Assembly: GCF_021134715.1 (NCBI RefSeq)
Contig: NC_060026.1
Span: forward strand, 6,005,001-6,069,000
Origin: Daphnia pulex
Taxonomy: Eukaryota > Arthropoda > Branchiopoda > Diplostraca > Daphniidae
DNA length: 64,000 nt
Direction: 5' to 3'
Shown: positions 22,050 through 33,953 of the stretch, piece by piece
Position numbering within the stretch: position 1 is the stretch's first letter
Layout: the number at the start of each line of letters is the position of its first letter
Made by a program: the position numbers and the translations under genes
The notes under the pieces: model-generated
What the model saw: the letters and a program-made list of their open reading frames with translations, nothing else
Database searches by the model: none
Told to the model about the DNA's origin: nothing

Positions 22050-23299
22050 TGTCACGATCGTTTCAGCCCTCTATTGATTGTGGGGTTAATGGTTTAATTA
22101 CTTAACCCTAGGTGGCCTAATGTAGTTTGTCACCTTGTTTAACCTTGCTTCTTGGCCTTCATCTCTTTAACCTTGCTCCCCCTCTCGGTGACGGTCAGTC
22201 TAGTTTGGAGTGTTAACCTAGCGCCTTGTCTCGTCCGTTGTTGCTGTGTGTTCTTATTTGGTGTAGTTAGTGGACGCTGTTGGTGTAGTAAGGTTAGATA
22301 GGCACCAACAGTGACAATTTATCATTCTGTACCGGCTCTTGTGTAAAAGGGAGTCGGCAGAGTGATTAATTTCGCTTTAGTGACCTCACTTCAAGTGTTA
22401 ATTAGGCCATATCCCCATATGCTGATTTGAGCGTAACAATATTATGAGTGGCACGACTTAGGTGTGGCGGAGGCTTCGCCGCGCCAACCCACGCCGCACT
22501 TTGTTTTTATATTAAGTTATAGTACCATTTATAACTAGCAATATGGAATCAGAAATATTATTAGTTACAGATAAACGAAAAAGAAATTAATGTTCCCTTA
22601 TAGCAGTTAGATCAAACAATCGCCGAAAACAATCTTTATTACTGCATGTAGGCTAACTTTTTTACGACCGGTTCTGAAATTAATACCGATGGTAGCTTCG
22701 CTACCGTTGTAGCGTCTCATAGAATCTATTAGATGTATTCTAACACTGAGTCCACCACTCAATGAAATCAAAATTGTGGGTTTTGGGGTTTTCAATTTTT
22801 TTAAAAGGGTTGCGAAGGCATTGCAGCCAGACCCCGTATAAAACATTTTGTGCAAAATTTTACGGAAAACACAATGGTGAAATCCGCAATGTTCTAGCTA
22901 GCATAGTTTTTATGTTATTTAATGAAAACTTAGGGACCCCCCTGAAATTGTAGCGTTTTTACTGATTTTTGACATCAGTTTTCGGGCAAACCAGACCTTA
23001 AAAAAAATCGAATTTTTTAGAATGAAAGATTTTGCCCCTCTCCAGAGACATCTCGCCCCATTTTTATTTTAAACGGTTATTAGCAGAGATATTGGCAATT
23101 GAAAATCTTGAAAATATTTTGTCATTTTCTGAAGATTTTCGCCATTGAAAGACGTCATTTTGCCACGCAATCTAGCGGCCGATTTTGAAAAAGCAAGGGA
23201 GATCTATTCTTCTGGCCATTAATTTTTTTTCATTGATTGTTGAGTAAAGAATGGAATCGATGTAAAACAGCTGGGCTTGGTTTGCTATCGATGGTTGGA

Positions 23300-23570
23300 G
23301 TTCGAAGAAAAATTAAGGTAACGAGTTCGCAAATTAATTTTTTAAACATTAATAGAAAAAAATGAAAAACGACTAAACGGCGTATCAAATTTTGGCAGAA
23401 TTATGTACAAAATTTGGTGACCATTGGTTATTCAGGGAAGAAACGTATAAGGAAATACATAATGGACATTAAACCTTCTGAGATCTACTACCAATCCCCT
23501 ATACCCCACACCCTAATATTTTTAAGGACCTTCGTATATATAAATATATACCTCAGGGGTAAATTAAGAG
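23300..23570. repeat. Dispersed repeat, inverse of 29995-30245
   Basis: Words such as TATGTACAAAATTTGGTGA, GGACATTAAACC and GGACCTTCGTATATA recur in reverse complement at 29995-30245. It is the second shared block between two inverted repeat-rich regions. Confidence 0.75.
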
Positions 23571-23651
23571 TTTCAAGTCATTCAAAAATATAAAAAAAAA
23601 TTCAACTTTGAAAATCTGCATCACAAGATCATTCGATTAGTTTAATGTGTC

Positions 23652-24068
23652 CCATTTCAGTCGCCTTTAGTTTTCATTCATAATTGGATAACTACATTCC
23701 TTAGTTATCAGGTAATCTTTTAATTTTTATTCCCCCTCGATAGTCATTGTAGTTAATTTATTATTAATTTTTTTTTAAACGTCCCTACCGTGTTTACAAA
23801 AAAATATCGCCATTTCCTACCCCAGGGGAAGAATGGAAAGAAGAGACGAAGGAAGAAACAAAGAGGAGACAAAGGGGTGCGCGGGGTTCTCTTTCCTTGG
23901 GGCAGGACGAAGTCTTTGAAAATAAAATGCCATTTACTAAAAAATTAATAATAAATAAACTACAATGATCATCGAGGGGAAATAAATCTTAAAAGATTAC
24001 CTGATAACTAAGGAATGTAGTTATCTAATGAAAAAAAGCAACTGAAGACGACTGAATTGGGAAACATT
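23652..24068. mobile_element. About 417-bp foldback element, 140-bp arms
   Basis: The left arm (TTTAATGTGTCCCATTTCAG, ATAACTACATTCCTTAGTTA, CAGGTAATCTTTTAA, CCCCTCGAT) is mirrored by the right arm down to TTGGGAAACATTAAA. The purine-rich loop is non-coding. Consistent with a foldback MITE. Confidence 0.8.
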
Positions 24069-25031
24069 AAACAAAGAATGACACCGGAGAAACACCATAA
24101 GCCACCATGCAAGAGTACGTGTCCAAAATTTTTTTACGCTTGAATAAAACTGGCAACTTCGGACGTTAGCCAACTCTATTGACGAATTCTTCTTTTTAAA
24201 CAAAAACGAATGCAACACTTGGCATTAACCATTTCAACACTTTTCTAGAAATGAACGAAATAGTTCCGGAAAACTGCAGTAAATGACAGCTAAACAAGTA
24301 AACATTTTCAGGTCGTATTACCTCAATCAAGTCAAGTCTGCAGCAAGTTTCGGCTATCCCCCGCCATGGTGCGGACTAGTCGACTAGCCGCACGACTTTT
24401 AGCTCTGTGATTACGAAGCAATTGGAAAAATCTCTATAGTTAAGATCAAGGGGAATATGTTCAGGGAAATTTAAAAGTGATTGCGGGGAAACTAAAAATT
24501 ATTTTAAAAAAATTAACATTGACACAAGAAATTGCGATATCATTTTTAACAACACACTAGAAGACCGACGCAATAAAAAAATGTTGGATTACTATGGACC
24601 ACCTTAAGATACATATTACGATACTAAATTTATAGTAATATTTTAAAAAATGTTATCGTAAGAAACCGAGAGGTTCACCACTTACTCTTAGGTGTATGAA
24701 AATTTTCGTATTTTGCGTTATTTTTTGCATTATTTTTTTTCATTTTCGTAATTTACTTAAATTTCACGTTTGGATAGGCTTAAATATTGCGTTATTTTGG
24801 AAGGGTGCCGCATATTTTGAAAAAAAAGCATTACAATCGATCAAATACAAATCGAACCGCCTATTATTCTAAGAAAAGGTCGCATACACATATACATATA
24901 GACAAAATAAACTTTTCAAACTTATATAACAACCCATATTTTTCGCATTGTCCTATTTGTAGGATCAATCCTGTTTTGTGATTTTTTGACGAGTTTATTT
25001 TCCAGCAATTTTAAATACAAAAATTGCTTAC

Positions 25032-25269
25032 GTGGATTACAGATTCCTTGAAGAATCGCCCTAGTTGTTAATTCAGCCGTAGCAAGGAGCTCCTTCGAAC
25101 TGATGTGGCAATAAGCTGATACTTGATTGTCACCGCCTGAAGAGATCTTTATATCATCCAATTGGGAACGATTTTGCCCCATAGACGACGTGTTACCAAA
25201 TGCTGTACTGAATAATAGGATAGAATTCAATATGCAAATGTAACAACCTGCTCCAAAAATGTTTTTCAT
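25032..25269 (-). CDS. Orphan first exon with signal peptide
   Basis: The minus-strand ATG at 25269 opens a frame of 79 codons ending at a GTAAGC donor. It starts MKNIFGAGCYICILNSILLF, a hydrophobic signal-peptide-like segment, followed by a polar extracellular-like stretch with two cysteines (AYCHISS, GICNPR) and an N-glycosylation-like NTS. No later exon is recognised in the minus direction. Either the first exon of a secreted or membrane protein with distant exons, or a relic. Confidence 0.4.
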
Positions 25270-26281
25270 TGCAAATACACTTAGTGTGAAAAACCAGGAA
25301 AACAACTGTTAGATCAGCACTTCAGCACTAAAAATACAACGTGTTTCAGTTTCCTCACTAAAACTTGGGTAACATTTTCCAATGCTGTGGAATAATTTTG
25401 TGTTACTCTTGAGATAAGTTGGCTGCCAACTCACTTTTTGCACTTCCACAACTGGATAAGCGGTTCTCTATCCGTGCAAGACTTAGGAGTAAAGCTCAGT
25501 TAGCCTATGTAAAAATATATCAGTGTGACTTTGTAATATGCTAGACAAACCCAAGTAAGTGTTTTAAACACGTCAGCTTTTGGCTTGATTCGGGGTTTGC
25601 TGTAAATGATAAAAGTAGGCCAACACGTGGTAACGTTTCGACTTATTTCTGGGCAACTTAGGTTTTCTAAAAATAGTATTAAAAAAGCTTGGCTATGTTC
25701 CATAATAGACTGGCTGCTTCACTAGCATTTTTTACCAGGGCGAAGGAAACTAATTTTTAAGTAAAGGGAAATATCTTGTTGAACAAAACGAGAAAACGTG
25801 AATTCTTCAATTTTATGATCCTTATTTGAAAAATAGTTTCTATTATATATGTGAAAAAGAATAAGTTCCATTGTACATCTGCATGAATATGAAAAATAGG
25901 CATTTTTTATTGAATCATTTTGCTCTTAAATTTGGGAGAATATGTAAAATCCGAAGTGAAGTCAAGAACTAGCAAAAAAAAGGTTTAAAACAAACAAACA
26001 GTTTAGATTTGTAGGTCATTTCTCCTATCCGAGTTTAAAAATACGTTTGTAATTGCAACTAAAACCAGAGAGGAATATAGAGGAGAAAGCAGTTTGCTAT
26101 CCCTCTAAAGGGGGAGTTGAAGGGATAGTGGTCCGGGGAGTGGAAACCGCCCACCAGTTAGCAGCACAATGAGGTAGAGAGGAAGTTTTAAGCCATTCTC
26201 CAATAAGCTTGTGTGGAACAGCTGACTACCCGCAGATGATTTTGTTAAATAGTAGGGGTTATTTGCAATATTTTTGAAAAA
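25270..26281. other. Gene-free stretch
   Basis: AT-rich sequence with no supported exon or recognised element. It may contain the promoter of the minus-strand exon at 25032-25269. Confidence 0.4.
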
Positions 26282-26392
26282 CACTTCTAATAAAAAGTAA
26301 TCAGAATTAAATTATCAATTTTTTTATGTAATTTTTTTTTACATAAAAAAAATTGAAATTTAATTCTGATCACCTTTTGTTAGAAGTCTTTT
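26282..26392. repeat. AT-rich hairpin, about 50-bp arms
   Basis: ACTTCTAATAAAAAGTAATC..AGAATTAAATT pairs with AATTTAATTCTGATCACC..GTTAGAAGT around a short T/A loop. A long imperfect hairpin. Confidence 0.7.
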
Positions 26393-27019
26393 TACAACTT
26401 TCAAAAAGCAACCTTGATTATTCATTTACCACGGCAACGGCCTCACACATACAGCTAGTTACTCATTTACGGCCTTAAAAAACAGTTTGTAGAACAAGCA
26501 TGAGAGCCATCTGGCGGAATAAAAATTTATTACTGAAACATTTTTCTCGTATTCCACACTTCCATCAATTAACCTAAATTAATGGCTACTCAAATCTAAC
26601 TGGCACTATAACATTGCCATCCGTCGTCATCTTCTCTACAACCCAGAATTAATTGTTTTTGTTTTAATTTAACGATGAAAAAACATATAAATTAACAACG
26701 AACCCCCCCCCCCCCTCGTTCAGCCCACACCTCTGAGAGGAACAGCGCCATCTTATCGGATGTCGACTGGTGGTTTTGGGGGGTCGTATGACACGAGTTT
26801 CGATAATCCCTATCGGGAAATAAAATTGTATCAATAAATTTCTCTCACTTTACGTACTCCGTAAATTTACACGTTAGTTTAAAACTCTTTTTTTATATAT
26901 ACGAGAATTAAAGTATAAAGAAACTTTAAGAGTGATCATGAACCCACATAGCACCGGGTTGTCTTTAAGAACATCTCAAGGATGTCCCATAGTCCAAATG
27001 ACATCCCAGACTAAAAAAA

Positions 27020-27245
27020 GTTGTATCAAAGATGTCCAGCCAGGACTACATTATAACAAGTATTTCGAAGAGACGAAGGACCATAAAAGGATGTTTTCAG
27101 AATGTCCAGCCAGGATTACCTTAGGACAAAGAAATCGAAGACTGAAAAATATGTCTTTAGGATGTCCAGCCGGTTGAACTTTAGGACAAGAAATTGAAGA
27201 CTTAAAAACGATGGCTTTAGGATGTCTGCGGAAAGAAGAACTCGG
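27020..27245. repeat. About 60-70-bp tandem repeat, 3.5 copies
   Basis: GATGTCCAGCC recurs at 27031, 27101 (as AATGTCCAGCC) and 27161, with a partial at 27221, each followed by TTAGGACAA..GAAGA-type sequence. It sits just inside the left CCCACATAGCACC end. Confidence 0.75.
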
Positions 27246-28692
27246 GAGATACTGTGAAACGTAGCTGACATCTCATCGTTCTGACGTTATTTATTCTCTT
27301 TAAGAGCACACAGAGGTCGGTATACAAGTCAATAAATATCGAGAGAGATCGGAGTCATACACACGGAGCTGCCGAAGGGACGGCAACAGCTTCCGTATAG
27401 CCAGCGTTAACCTCTACTCGGACACATCAAGACAAGTTTACAAGAGAATGAGCTCCTTATACCACTGAGTTGCAGAATGCAAGTTCGCGTTAGGTTTTAT
27501 ACCGGAGGGAGTCGAAGGCCAAAAGTTGTCGCACAGGGAGCATTTCATGGTTAGAGTGGGTTAATTAGCACGTACAGCTCTTCCACAGATAGGGTAGACT
27601 ATTACTTACAATACTTATAGTAAAATAACTAAAGAATAATGTCCGTAAGACGTCCGACATCAAACTGACTGCGGACAGTTATACTATTAGAAAACTGGAC
27701 CCAAAGAACGACTAAATCAGACGTGCTAAAATTTGGACTTAGAAAATTTTTCGCTAAATTCAATGCAAGCTAATTTTACACTTACGGAAGTTGTTCTCAT
27801 AACAACTGTATCGGCGATTTAATATTTTGCTTTGAACGCCATGAACGCCACGGACAACTTAAAGTAGTCCTCGAACCCTCAAACCCTCAAACTGTCTTGA
27901 TAGGCGACTTAAAGATAGTACTAGTCGATATTTGGACGAAAGGAAGGGGTCTTAAATATAACTTTTCAATAGTGATTACACTTATGAAAAGTTTACTTTT
28001 CTATTACATTCATTAATGTAATACACGTAATTACACATGACATTGTGTAATTACGGAACTATTTTCTTTCAGATCCCGTACGAAACTTTTAGCTAGTTCT
28101 ATACTAGAATATAGCTACAGAGTTAGGTGTATATAGCTAGAAATTTTCAGGTCAAAATTTTTAAATTCCATATTGGGAATTTTAGAGTAGATTTAGCTTT
28201 TATTTTTCTAGCTATAAATCTTAGATTGAAGGCAGCTTGAAATTTTCTCGCTGCCTTACCTAATGAAGGAAAAGAAATTTCCGCGCGTATGCCCATTGGA
28301 CTTCCACCCATCCATTTACTGCTTTAGAGTTTTTTGCTGCTCCTCATTACTTGCTGTTGCTGGTTGTCCCGATCTGGTATCTTTTAATGTATGCTTAGTA
28401 AAAAATATTTGATGCTGTTATAATTGTGGCGATAGGCCTAATTCTTCACATAGACTTCAGATTTCACTAATAACAAACTTATATAAAAACAAACCATTTT
28501 TAATGTAAAAAAATATTTTCTAAATTTCACCCTTTGCTCATACCTATTATACGTACCTACTATGCGTAGGTTTTTAGGTTGTACATAAAAAAAATCTGTA
28601 GGCCTAATTATTTTGTGTCTGTGCCTGACCACCCCACATGCCGCATTTGTTTAACCTTTTTTTAATAACATGATTTATTTCGATCAAATTAA
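27246..28692. other. Gene-free stretch
   Basis: No exon supported. Scattered TAGCTA-type words occur at 28085-28260 but no clear repeat structure. Confidence 0.4.
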
Positions 28693-29010
28693 GCGAAACC
28701 CTAGATTAAAAATTCAATACTAGAATTAGCTGAAACAGTTAGGAAATATATTAAGGGGGGAAATTCGAGCTGATTTAAAGGTAAATAATTTCAAGCCAGA
28801 TCAGAAAACAACCTAGCTTGGAAAATAAAAGCTGAATATCTGATAAAAAAGTGGAGCGAAACCCTAGATTAAAATTTCCATACTGGAATTAGCTTACAGT
28901 TAGGAAAATTATTAAGGGGGAAAAATTCAAGCTGGTTTTCAGGTTAATTTTTTCATGCAAGATAAGAAAACGCCCTAGCTTGAAAAAAAAAGCTGATATC
29001 TGCTAAAACT
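28693..29010. repeat. About 160-bp tandem duplication
   Basis: GCGAAACCCTAGATTAAAA, AGAATTAGCT/GGAATTAGCT, GTTAGGAAA, TTAAGGGGG and CTAGCTTG occur in the same order in both copies (28693 and 28857). Confidence 0.8.
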
Positions 29011-29034
29011 AAGGGGAATTATGTTAAGATTTTC

Positions 29035-29755
29035 TCATAGTTCATGTCTGTTAATATGTAATGATAACTAAGCTCATGTCTGGTTACATGCAGCTGTCTT
29101 CTTAGCTCATGCCTGGTTACATGCAGCTAACCTGAAGCTCATGACTGGTTACATGCAGCTATACTCGTAGTTCATGACTTGATACATGCAACTTAACTCG
29201 TAGCTCATGACTGGTTACATGCAGCTATGCCTGAAGCTCATGACTGGTTACATGCAACTTAACTCGTAGCTCATGACTGGTTACGTGCAGCTAAACCTGA
29301 TTAACTCGTAGCTCATGACTGGTTACATGCAGCTAAACCTGAAGCTCATGACTGGTTACATGCAGCTTTACCTGAAGCTCATGACTGGTTACATGCAGCT
29401 TTGACTGAAGCTCATGACTGGTTACATGCAGCTTTGACTGAAGCTCATGACTGGTTACATGCAGCTATACTCGTAGTTCATTAATGGTTACATGCAACTG
29501 GACTCGTAGTCAGAATGTCTGGTTACATTGGATTACGTGCAGCTGTACCTGCAGCTCATGTCTGATTACAATGTAAAAATGTAACGATACCTGAAGCTCA
29601 TATCTGATAAATGAAGCTGTACTGGTAGTCCATGGCTGGTTACCTACTACTAAACTGATAGCTAATGTCTGGTTACATTCAACTGTCTTCGTAGCTCATG
29701 TCTGGCTACATGCAGCTATAACTACTTGCAGTCCATGACTGGTTACCTGCAACGA
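29035..29755. repeat. Minisatellite, about 33-bp unit, about 20 copies
   Basis: AGCTCATGACTGGTTACATG followed by CAGCT and a variable ATACCTGA/TTTGACTGA segment. Central units (about 29290-29450) are most alike; edge units are diverged, as expected for unequal exchange. Confidence 0.9.
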
Positions 29756-29994
29756 TAAACTACTGTAGTAAATAAAAGCACTGAGTAAAAGATAACTTTC
29801 TTCTATTCTATTCTTCTACATCACGTAACACTTGATCTTTTTCCGGTGTAGTCTCTTAAAACCAGCAAGTCTTGCCTTGCTGATTGGTTTTTCGGCGTTT
29901 GAGACTCCCAATCTTTTCAAAAAATTATTGTCGTAGTAATATTTTTTGGAGTCAATCGTTCGCCGGACAATTCTCGACAGAAAAAATATAAACT

Positions 29995-31355
29995 CTTTGT
30001 CCCTGAGGTATATTTATATACGAAGGTCCTTAACAATATAGGGTGTGGGGTATAGGGGGTAGGGTAGTAGTAGCTAGTAGTGAAATTCAGAGGGTTTAAT
30101 GTCCATTTAGTTATCGTTTATACGTTTATTCCCTGAATGACCAATCGTCACCAAATTTTGTACATAATTCTGTCAAAATTTGATACATGTCGTAACGGGG
30201 TTTCATTTGTTTTCATTACTGTTTTAAAATTTTAATTTGCGTACTTGTTACCTAGCTGGTTGCCGAATCCTAGGCAGTGAATTCGCTTTTGTTTGCTTAA
30301 CCTTCCAACTGTCAGTGCAGTGAGTGCTCAGCAGTGTTAACAAAAAGAAAAAAAGTTTGAATCTTCCCTAGCAAGACAAGTTTTGATGATATGATATTGA
30401 TATTTTGATGATATTTGATTTGATTTTTATTGTTCTTGTTCGATTTCGTCTTTATTGTTCTTATTATTGCCTCTTTTTGTTAACTGTTTTTAATAAATGA
30501 TGATCTTGATTTTAATAAATTTTTTGATCAAGTAAAATTTCTATTCCCCTTTTTTTTAACAGTTAGTCATCAACCAAGAAGTTGAGGAACATTTTAAAAA
30601 TGTTTGATCATACTCATTTTGAAGCTCTGGGTCATCTCTCTCTTCTTCCCTTGTCCTCTCCACAGTCATCAAGATCTTTTGGCGGTCGTGAAGAGTTACC
30701 ACCGATCTTCCACTTCCATTTACCTCCGAAAGTTTTTTAAGTGTAATTTTTCAAAAGTTACAAATGGCTTGATCGAGATTCGAACCCCGAACCATACGAA
30801 TGGCAGCCCGGGTTGCTAACCATTAGACCAAAATTGACACAAGATTTAAGTGAAAGCGTGGTCAGGTTGGTGTGTACCCCAAACAATGTAACGAAAGACG
30901 AAGTAAAGCTATGGTAATATCGCTAGCGACGCTACCATCGGTATCGATTTTGGAACCGGTCGTAAAACACTTAGGTTATATGCCTGAATTAAGATTTTTC
31001 AGCGGTGGTTTATTCTAACTGCTATAAGAGCACATCCAATTCTTTATAGTTAATATGTAACTAATAATTTTTCCAATTCCATGTTACTATAGTAATAAAT
31101 GTTGCTAAAACTTAATCTAAACGTGAAGTGCGACGTGGGATGGCGGGGCGAAGCCTCCGCCACTCCTAAGTCGCACCACTCATAATATTAACAGATTATT
31201 AGTCAATTAGTTATAAAGAATCAATTATGAAAGAGAATAAAGGGAAACAGAATTTTCCAAACGTTATAGTATGTATTAATCTACCATAACCTTTATTTTC
31301 TGTCTCTTTAACGTTTAAAAAAATTACCAAAGGATATTACCGAAGGAATCTTGTT
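29995..31355. repeat. Dispersed repeat copy B (empty site for the LTR element)
   Basis: Inverse counterpart of 19876-22725 and 23300-23570. At about 31190 it reads CTCATAATATTAACAGATTA without interruption, where copy A carries the LTR element between duplicated ATAT. A SINE lies inside (30555-30838). Confidence 0.75.
30555..30838 (-). mobile_element. tRNA-derived SINE
   Basis: On the minus strand TGGTCTAATGG (A box) and GGTTCGAATC (B box) are spaced as in a tRNA, followed by a body and ending in an A-rich tail (AAAAAAAAGGGGAATAG). The tRNA-like part has lost cloverleaf integrity, so it is a SINE head and not a tRNA gene. Confidence 0.7.
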
Positions 31356-31782
31356 AAATATGATATGATTAAACGAAATTATGTGAAACGTACACTGACA
31401 TAATTTTCACATGACTTTTCCTTTCTGTTACTTGCTTTTGAATGGTTGTCTGCTAGGCAACACCGTTGCCAAATGGTTTACAACCATTCACTCCATAGAA
31501 AAGTAGTTACTTAAAGACGTTTTTTAAAAGTCCCCACTAGGGACAACCAGACATCCTAAAGGTGCTATGTGGGAATGCATAAAGTATTAAATTTTCTCGT
31601 AAAATGATCACGAAATACAACGATTCCCCGCCCATTAACGCAGTGAAAAAAGGTTTTTTTTTTTTTTTAATAAGAAATTACTTAGAAACAAATAATTTTT
31701 TTGTACATCATTCGTTTTTCAGTGACGAGAAAATTGTTAACGGAAAAATCTTAAAAATAAACCAAACCCAGTTCCCCGCAAT

Positions 31783-32696
31783 ATGGATAGGTGGCTATTT
31801 GAAAAAAAAATCGCCGTTCGGATTTTTTTGAAGGATACTTTACGTGACGCGGAAGAACAGAAACCGAACACCAGACAACCCCTGAAAGAAGACCATTCAA
31901 AAGAAAATATAAGACGAGTCAACCCAGAAGAAGAAGTACCTCCACAACCTCCCAGACGAGTGCACCTACCACCCACGCAACACCTAGCCCAACCTCATCA
32001 GCAAGTAGCAAGAATTAGAGAACAAGCTCCCACACTTGGAAACATTTTCGACGACGACGACGAAATGGCCCTCACAGACGCAGCCGTAACTGCTTGGCTA
32101 GCCGACATTCTAGAAAACGGACTAGTGTTCATAAATGCACAGAACGTAAAGAAAGAAATACCATCTTTCACAGGAGAAATTGAAGGAAAAATGGCAATCG
32201 AAGAATGGTTTAAAATAGCCGAACGCATAGCAACACACGCAGCATGGGCAGACGAGCAAAATCTACGTTTCGTCCAAGAAAGAATGAGCAAATCAGCCGC
32301 TAACTGTAACGACTCTCTAACAGCAGCAGAAAAAGCTACTTATGCAGTATGGAAACAGGCACTACTAGACGGCCTAACAGATAATACAACAAAAGCAAGG
32401 AAGAATTTCTTCTTCCTTGACTGATGACCCTCAAGCAAAAAGAAAAAGAGTGAGTCAGAGATTTTAAAATCAGAATCGACGACACCTACAGAATTGCATG
32501 CGGCGTAAACGCAGCAACAAGTCGTCACGCAGACGTAGTAGCACTGCGTAATGAAACATTGAAAGACGTATTGCTTAACGGACTAAAACCACAAATAGCA
32601 GATCTAGTCTGGAATAGGCCCAACCTGAACGAAAAAACATATCCAGAAACTGTAGAATCGGCCAACATGGCCACAGACTATCTCGTCGATCCTTAA
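31783..32696 (+). pseudogene. Degenerate LTR-retrotransposon gag gene
   Basis: The first frame (31783-32424, 213 codons) has a proline- and glutamine-rich N-terminus and then a capsid-like helical segment (IPSFTGEIEGKMAIEEWFKI). The homologous continuation is in another frame (DFKIRIDDTYRIACG, then LKDVLLNGLKPQIADLVWNR) up to a stop near 32696. Between them are stops, including TGA at 32451, so the gene is broken. The layout matches Ty3/Gypsy-type gag. No LTRs, nucleocapsid knuckle or pol are seen. Confidence 0.7.
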
Positions 32697-33184
32697 AGAC
32701 GAATCGCGCAGTCACTTTTTCTACTGAAGAAAGTCGACTCTTATCGACTAGTCTATGAGAGTCGACTTGTCCATTAGAGTGTGGCTTTTTGATAGCTAGG
32801 TTTATTAAATCGTTCTAATCTAGGGTTTATGCTTATATACTAGTGTTGAAAGAAGAAGACGAAGTCAAAGGAAGACGCCATATTCTATACACCAGAGTAT
32901 CCATATATATGTGTGTATGTATACAGTTAAAGTTATAGGCCTATATGCCGTTGCTGTCAGCACAGCCACCTCTCTTCTTTTGCACCAACACCGAGTCACC
33001 ACACCAACCCAGGTAGCACACAGACTCTGTTTCAGGTCTGTTACAGATCTGTTTTTGAGAGTCTGTAAATTGTTTGGAGTGAAACACTTTTACAGACTGT
33101 CATACAGGTCTGTGACAGATCCGTAAAACGGGATCACCATTTACAGACCAAAAACAGATTTTCATGAAAAAAAAGATTTGCCTC

Positions 33185-33252
33185 CCTGTAGTATCCAACC
33201 ATCAACCTCTAAGTTCACAAGCCAGTACGCTATCCACTTCACCGTAATTCGA
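33185..33252 (-). mobile_element. Degenerate tRNA-like SINE head
   Basis: On the minus strand AGTGGATAGCGTACTGGCTT matches common SINE A-box heads, followed by GGTTGATGGTTGGATACTAC where a B box should be. The B box is degenerate. Confidence 0.4.
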
Positions 33253-33603
33253 TATATACATCTAGATATATTTCATTATCATCTATATTTCACAGGTGTA
33301 CACTTGTACATTCAACAAACAGTCTGACATGTCTCTCTCACGAAACTGATTGCTACATATGACTACCACTGGTCTCTTCCGATAGTAACAAGACCAAGAT
33401 TGGCCCCACACCAATTACAAGTCTTTATTATACCTATTTAGGTGATACTTCTCCGTCCGGTGGATAAACAACTATTGTTGTTGTTCGCGTAGGGCTACTG
33501 AACTAAACTCATGGCCATTAGCCCTGCATTGACTATTAGAGTTTAACTTCTTACTGCGTGGTACTGCAGTGATATTACACATATAAGAAAACGTTTAATT
33601 CAG

Positions 33604-33945
33604 TTTCCATTGGGAATCCAAACATGTACCATACTTGGGATACAGACACAGATAAGATGATTACTGACTGATAGGTGTTACAAGAGAAATACAGACCCGT
33701 ACCATACCTGGGGCACAAAAACAGAACAGATAATCACTGAACTAAGTTTTACATAGAAAATACAGACCTGTACCATACCTGTGGTACAAACACAGAACAG
33801 ATAATCATTGAACTCAGTTTTACATAGAAAATACAGACCTGTACCATACCTGGGGTACAGACTCAGAACAGATTATTACTAACTTATGTCCTGCAAGGGA
33901 AATACAGACCCGTACCAGACCTGGAGTACAGACACAGAACAGAAA
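33604..33945. repeat. 71-bp tandem repeat, about five copies
   Basis: ACAGACCTGTACCATACCTG recurs at 33691, 33762, 33833 and 33904 (exact 71-bp spacing) with a diverged earlier unit near 33620. Each unit contains ACAGACACAGAACAGAT, echoing the element's terminal ACAGA words. Confidence 0.85.
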
Positions 33946-33953
33946 TATATAGA

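Larger units (their letters stand above)
20053..22438 (+). mobile_element. Complete non-autonomous LTR element, 2,386 bp
   Basis: Two 389-bp LTRs (20053-20441, 22050-22438), both beginning TGTCACGATCG and ending GCGTAACA, appear identical when read side by side. Flanking ATAT on both sides (20049-20052, 22439-22442) is a 4-bp target duplication. The 1.6-kb interior has no gag-pol, so the element depends on enzymes supplied in trans (TRIM/LARD-like). Orientation follows from the primer-binding-site-like sequence after the left LTR and the purine tract before the right LTR. Confidence 0.93.
19876..22725. repeat. Dispersed repeat copy A (occupied site), inverse of 30905-31355
   Basis: The flanks of the LTR element (19876-20052 and 22439-22725) together match, in reverse complement, a continuous sequence at 30905-31355. 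Shared words include GTAGATTAATACATACTAT, TTCTTTATAACTAATTGACT, GGCGGAGGCTTCGCC and TTTTACGACCGGTTC. So this is one repeat copy split by the LTR insertion, and the second copy is the empty site. Confidence 0.8.
26943..31573. mobile_element. Possible 4.6-kb element with CCCACATAGCACC ends
   Basis: CCCACATAGCACC at 26943-26955 is inverted at 31561-31573, and AGGATGTC lies just inside both ends. The interior holds tandem repeats, a minisatellite, a SINE and a dispersed repeat but no coding sequence. No target duplication is evident. The pairing of ends could be accidental proximity of two family members. Confidence 0.4.

Noticed and set aside
30765..30838. tRNA gene
   Set aside because: A and B boxes are present but the stems do not pair well and an A-tailed body follows; it is a tRNA-derived SINE head.
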